From assembly GCA_039679375.1 (NCBI GenBank), contig JBDKVA010000146.1, positions 1 to 26,119 on the forward strand: 26,119 bases of DNA, in the 5' to 3' direction. Source of the DNA: JBDKVA01 sp039679375. Its GTDB lineage: Bacteria; Bacillota; Clostridia; Acetivibrionales; DTU013. Both the position numbers and the translations under genes were made by a program. Each line of letters opens with the position of its first letter. Positions within the stretch are counted from its first letter, which is position 1. The notes under the pieces were generated by a model. It had not been told where the DNA came from, did no database searches, and worked only from the letters and a program-made list of their open reading frames with translations. Positions 22,647 through 26,119 of this stretch are shown in pieces.

Positions 22647-25163
22647 TTACGATGTTTTAAAGCTTCGTACACTGCTCCATTTACTCACATGCCACAAATC
22701 CGATTTCAGACCCGCTTCTACTTTCCAGTACAAAACAGTATCGGAAGGCAGATTCATGCTAACCGTATTAGCCTGATTTATATTAACGTTGGTATCCACG
22801 ATTATATCTGTAAAATCAGCGTCCCTTGAAATAAGCAGTCTGTAGCGTTCAGCTCCTGCCGATTCAGACCAGGTCAATTTGGAGTTAAAGAAATCAAATC
22901 CTTCAGCGCCATCTGCCGGTGAAACAAGGTCAAAATCTCCCAATCCATATGATGAAGACTTACGATAATCGTCTTTGTATAAGCCCATTTTATCAAACGG
23001 AATGGCCTGGAAGCCTGGAATGTCTTTAAATATGCAGCTCTCAGGTTTGAGATTCAAATTTCTTTCTTCCTTATTCACTAATCCAACAACGTCCGATCCG
23101 CTATAGTGCTTGTTATCCAGGATAGTTCCGCTATTTTCCACAATTAACGGGATTGAAGCATCCCGCGTGTCTATGAAAGCGTTTTTCTCAATAAAATTAC
23201 CTAGCGGTAAGTTAAGTACATCAATATTATCCTTATTGGCAACAAGCTCAGGATACCTGCTTGCCCACGGCTCGGCCGTGAAAGGCATGTTTTGCAGCCT
23301 GGTTTTCAGTGTCTCTACATTTTCGCTTACAGTACGGAAATAAAATGCTATAGCCGACCCACAGTCAATAAACATGTTATTATATATTTTATGATCACTG
23401 CCGCCGCCTATCATGAATACACTTGATATCATCGAATTCCTGTAGAATATATTTCCATACACCTCCATGCCGCTCATGCAGTCATCGGCATAGATCACAT
23501 GCGATTTTGCGCCTCTGCCGGGAATATCGTGAATATAGTTATACCGTATTACATTGCCCCTGTATGTCCAGTCACGTCCGGAGTATATGGCTCCTGCATC
23601 ATCTGTCTCATAAATTACATTGTAAATTTCGTTGTACTCTATGAGCATATCGTTGCCAAAAAACTGGATAGCCTCATGCGGCGCATTATGTATAAGGTTA
23701 TGCCGTGCTATATTGCCGCACCCTCCCATATTAATAGCAGGCGTAAGGGTCCTGACTATCCGTGAGTAATCCCATAAATTGCAGTTTTCCACCTTGTTGT
23801 TGCCTGGAGTCAGCTTCTGCCTGTCTCCACCTGCGACAAATATTCCGCCCATGCCCGTCTCGTATATATCGCAGCTTATAATGGTGTTATCATGGCCTCC
23901 ATTCAGATTATAATAATCAGCGGAAAGTGCATCCTCATCTGCCCCTGATCCTATGTCTATCCCGCGCATACCTGTACGACGTATTGTGCAGCCGGCAATG
24001 GTGCAGCTCACGCAGTCCATCATAGTAATACCCTTGCCGCAGGTATTTTCAAAAGTTATGCCTTTCACGACCACATTGGAAACGTTGTCCATCGTAACCA
24101 TCGTGTCCTTCAATGTTGAAAGCTGTATCACCGTATCAGTGGTAATACTCTCCTTTGGATATATATATAACTTGCCGTTCATTCGATCAAGATACCACTC
24201 TCCGGGAGCGTCAAGCTCACAAAGCAGGTTGTATCCGTAAAACCGCTGCCCGCTCTTGCAGCCATAGAGGCTGGGGTTTATGGTATTGATCGTATTTGTT
24301 TCAGTATCAATACTTCCTATTTTTATGTTGTCATCCGCCCAATCGTACACCCAATATCCGAAAATCCATCCTTCCGGTTCACTGGCCCATTTGTCGGCAC
24401 GTTCGTCATTGTATTGAAATACCGGGCCGGGTTTGTCCATCCACTGTTCGGAAGGAATATATCCCTTGCTGTTCGGATCGCCATTGGGCATATCAGAGAA
24501 ATAGTCACGCGGTATAAATCCTGTTTCAATTACATTGCCGACATCTATATATCCGTCATTCGGGTAACGGGCAAGGTTCATCGTTTTGTCATCAACAAAA
24601 AGCTCAGGAGCTACGCATGATCTCGGCCAGCCAAAGCCATTCTTTGGAATGACGCCGTATTGAGTTATCCCGTGTGCTGCAAGGTCATAAACAAGCACAT
24701 TACCTGCAGAACCGGCAGGCAGGCGGTTTAGTATATCCGAGTCAGTAACCGGTCCAAAGCCGGCAGGATCCAGGTCGACCCCGCCCATAAAATAAACCTC
24801 TTCAGCCTCATATGCGGCATAAACAACAGGTTTGCCAGACTCGCCCGAGTCCTCGGCAGTTAATGCAAAAGAGCCTGTCACGTTATATTTACCACCCCGC
24901 AAATATATAATGACGCCATCTTCCGGCAGACCGCGGCTGTCTTTTAGCGAACGTACAGCATCTCTTGCTCTTTCCAATGTTTTAAATGGTGATCTTTTGC
25001 TTCCTGAATTTGTATCATCACCTGAAGGCGAAACATAAAGAGCCTTCTTTGGGTCTTTACCAGAAGCCCCATTCGTTAACGTACATCCCGCCAGAAGAGT
25101 AAACACTATAGAAAGGGCTATTGTCATACGCAATGCCTTTTTTAAAATCCTACTCAGACACAT
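22647..25163 (-). CDS. Beta-helix lipoprotein (GH141-like candidate), module 3
   Basis: 838 residues; a paralogue of the first 835 residues of the module 1 beta-helix protein. It begins with a lipoprotein signal peptide ending in LLAGC (Cys27), so it should be held on the membrane rather than released. The N-cap is LYVSPSGDDTNSGSKRSPFK with ERARDAVRSL and VIIYLRGGKY. The helix shares GNDMLIEYNEIYN, IYSGRDWTYRGNVIRYNYIH and PAINMGGCGNIARHNLIHNA with the other copy. It ends with one Fn3-like domain (FDLVSPADG to RSFKTS) and lacks the LamG, Fn3 pair and tail. The start ATG at 25163 has AGAGG 8 bases upstream; an ATG two codons earlier is too close to it. Its enzymatic role on polysaccharide is inferred from fold and context, and the substrate is unknown. 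Confidence 0.85.
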   Translation of the reverse strand: MCLSRILKKALRMTIALSIVFTLLAGCTLTNGASGKDPKKALYVSPSGDDTNSGSKRSPFKTLERARDAVRSLKDSRGLPEDGVIIYLRGGKYNVTGSFALTAEDSGESGKPVVYAAYEAEEVYFMGGVDLDPAGFGPVTDSDILNRLPAGSAGNVLVYDLAAHGITQYGVIPKNGFGWPRSCVAPELFVDDKTMNLARYPNDGYIDVGNVIETGFIPRDYFSDMPNGDPNSKGYIPSEQWMDKPGPVFQYNDERADKWASEPEGWIFGYWVYDWADDNIKIGSIDTETNTINTINPSLYGCKSGQRFYGYNLLCELDAPGEWYLDRMNGKLYIYPKESITTDTVIQLSTLKDTMVTMDNVSNVVVKGITFENTCGKGITMMDCVSCTIAGCTIRRTGMRGIDIGSGADEDALSADYYNLNGGHDNTIISCDIYETGMGGIFVAGGDRQKLTPGNNKVENCNLWDYSRIVRTLTPAINMGGCGNIARHNLIHNAPHEAIQFFGNDMLIEYNEIYNVIYETDDAGAIYSGRDWTYRGNVIRYNYIHDIPGRGAKSHVIYADDCMSGMEVYGNIFYRNSMISSVFMIGGGSDHKIYNNMFIDCGSAIAFYFRTVSENVETLKTRLQNMPFTAEPWASRYPELVANKDNIDVLNLPLGNFIEKNAFIDTRDASIPLIVENSGTILDNKHYSGSDVVGLVNKEERNLNLKPESCIFKDIPGFQAIPFDKMGLYKDDYRKSSSYGLGDFDLVSPADGAEGFDFFNSKLTWSESAGAERYRLLISRDADFTDIIVDTNVNINQANTVSMNLPSDTVLYWKVEAGLKSDLWHVSKWSSVRSFKTS

Positions 25164-25226
25164 AATCATTTCCTCTCTCCATATTCACGAGTCAGGATTT
25201 GACCCACTCCCAGTCTTCTGCTACAA

Positions 25227-25262
25227 ATATAGCGAGCTATGTTATACTCTAGCTCGCCATAT
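25227..25262. promoter_or_regulatory. 13-bp inverted repeat between binding-protein gene 3 and beta-helix gene 2
   Basis: ATATAGCGAGCTA (25227-25239) and TAGCTCGCCATAT (25250-25262) are complementary except for one base, with a 10-base loop. The tail on the minus strand (TTTG) is weak for a terminator. TATAAT, the reverse complement of 25261-25266, overlaps its edge, so an operator over a promoter for beta-helix gene 2 is an alternative. The rest of 25170-25341 holds no gene that I can see. Confidence 0.45.
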
Positions 25263-25341
25263 TATAGCTATTGTTTGGATATGAACTTCTTCTGCCATTA
25301 TTTTACCGCTAATGCAGTTTTAAGTTTAATAGCACTTTAAA

Positions 25342-26119
25342 TTATTTCAACGCCTTTATCTCTGCATCGATCTGATTTAATATCCCCTGGTATTTCGTCA
25401 TATCTTCATCATGCAGGTACTGGTATTTGGCATCTCCGGTATCCTCGATCTCTTTAATGTATGCATTCCAATCCTTATCTACCGATTTATCACCAGTAAT
25501 AAATGCTACAAGCCACTTTTGGTGAATAGCTTCTTTCTTTTGATTGATCTGGTTTAACTCTTTGCTTAATTCTTCAGTTCTCTGAACTTCAATACCATTG
25601 GTTTTTACATATTTTACATTTCCGGCACACTTCTTGGTAACATCCTGCATGTCTGCATTCGGCAGATACATGATCTTCTGGAAATCAGGACTGCCCATTA
25701 CTTTAAAGAGTCCAAAAGCTTCATCACCTACATCAGCTCTCTTTTCCTTTGCATCATATTCCGCTTTATATTTAAGTCCCATGTCAGTTATGTCAAAATG
25801 GACGCCTTCCTGGCCATTCAATGCTGTATATATTTCTTTATCAGTTGCGATGCCATTCATCATTTTCAGAATTCTTTCCCACTTGCCTATATCCTTTGTC
25901 AGGTGCTGTCCAAATACAAACAGCTGTGTGCAGGGTTCGTTTACAGGATATCCGCCAGATCCGTCAGGGCCTAATGGAGGTCTTACAAACGTAACTTTTG
26001 CACCGGGCGCATTTTTTACTGCAGTTATATAATCATCCGGGAAGCCAAGGACACGAAACCAGGTCACTTCATGCACACCTATCTTGTACGATGCATAGTC
26101 GTTCATCTTCTTTGTCAAG
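25342..26119 (-). CDS. Extracellular solute-binding protein, C-terminal part (module 3)
   Basis: This is the last 258-259 codons of a gene whose 5' end lies beyond the right edge. The fragment shows the C-terminal lobe of a large solute-binding protein: NEPCTQLFVFGQHLTKDIGK, WERILKMMNGIATDKEIYTA, the stretch GQEGVHFDITDMGLKY, and a helical end (YQGILNQIDAEIKALK). The motif with WxRxLKMMNxxAxDxE followed by a G-rich turn matches the DxVMDVFNYLAxDEG region of the other two binding proteins. Beyond that it aligns poorly with them, so it belongs to a different branch of the family. It is read in the same direction as beta-helix gene 2, which starts 178 bases later. A lipobox and permeases are expected to the right but are not in view. 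Confidence 0.8.
   Translation of the reverse strand, partial: LTKKMNDYASYKIGVHEVTWFRVLGFPDDYITAVKNAPGAKVTFVRPPLGPDGSGGYPVNEPCTQLFVFGQHLTKDIGKWERILKMMNGIATDKEIYTALNGQEGVHFDITDMGLKYKAEYDAKEKRADVGDEAFGLFKVMGSPDFQKIMYLPNADMQDVTKKCAGNVKYVKTNGIEVQRTEELSKELNQINQKKEAIHQKWLVAFITGDKSVDKDWNAYIKEIEDTGDAKYQYLHDEDMTKYQGILNQIDAEIKALK

Noticed and set aside
25598..26032. Open plus-strand frame of 144 codons opposite binding-protein gene 3
   Set aside because: It is antisense to a recognisable solute-binding protein and has no ribosome binding site or family resemblance.

Overview
The window reads as a low-to-moderate GC, Gram-positive anaerobe of the Clostridia type. This is an inference from strong AGGAGG-type ribosome binding sites, TTG/GTG starts, YesM/YesN-type two-component pairs, LplB/YtcP/LipO-type sugar ABC transporters, lipobox lipoproteins, S-layer-homology (SLH) repeats, an LPTTG sorting signal and a copper-amine-oxidase-N stalk protein. 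No marker in the window fixes genus or species.

Layout. 1-225 is the start of a dusB-like tRNA-dihydrouridine synthase gene that runs off the left edge; it is the only housekeeping gene seen. From 379 to the right edge the window is a tandem array of related polysaccharide-uptake and cell-surface modules. Module 1 (about 379-13670) has two plus-strand regulators, a YesM-like kinase and a YesN-like regulator. Divergent from them on the minus strand are two permeases, a solute-binding lipoprotein, a very large secreted beta-helix protein (GH141-like candidate) and an SLH protein. Module 2 (about 13685-22617) repeats the regulator, permease, permease and binding-protein core with close paralogues. 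Its end slot carries an LPTTG-anchored CBM9-like protein and a small copper-amine-oxidase-N protein instead of a beta-helix protein. Module 3 is cut by the right edge: a second beta-helix protein, made as a lipoprotein, sits behind the C-terminal part of a third, more divergent solute-binding protein.

How the genes would work together (inference). The membrane kinase senses an extracellular oligosaccharide, directly or via the binding protein, and phosphorylates the AraC-type regulator. The regulator activates the divergent transporter operon. Surface proteins bind or cut the polymer, the lipoprotein captures fragments, and the two permeases import them with an ATPase that is not encoded here and is presumably a shared MsmK-type protein. 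The two complete modules share a promoter arrangement: a TAGAAT extended -10 and a 19-bp AT-rich motif exactly 49 bp apart in both copies. They also share a hairpin between the second permease and the binding protein, and a GGCTGTC palindrome after the regulator gene.

No tRNA, rRNA, CRISPR array, intact insertion sequence or phage gene was found. The only long stretch without a gene (6205-6623) holds a cluster of hairpins that looks like an interspersed repeat or the debris of one.
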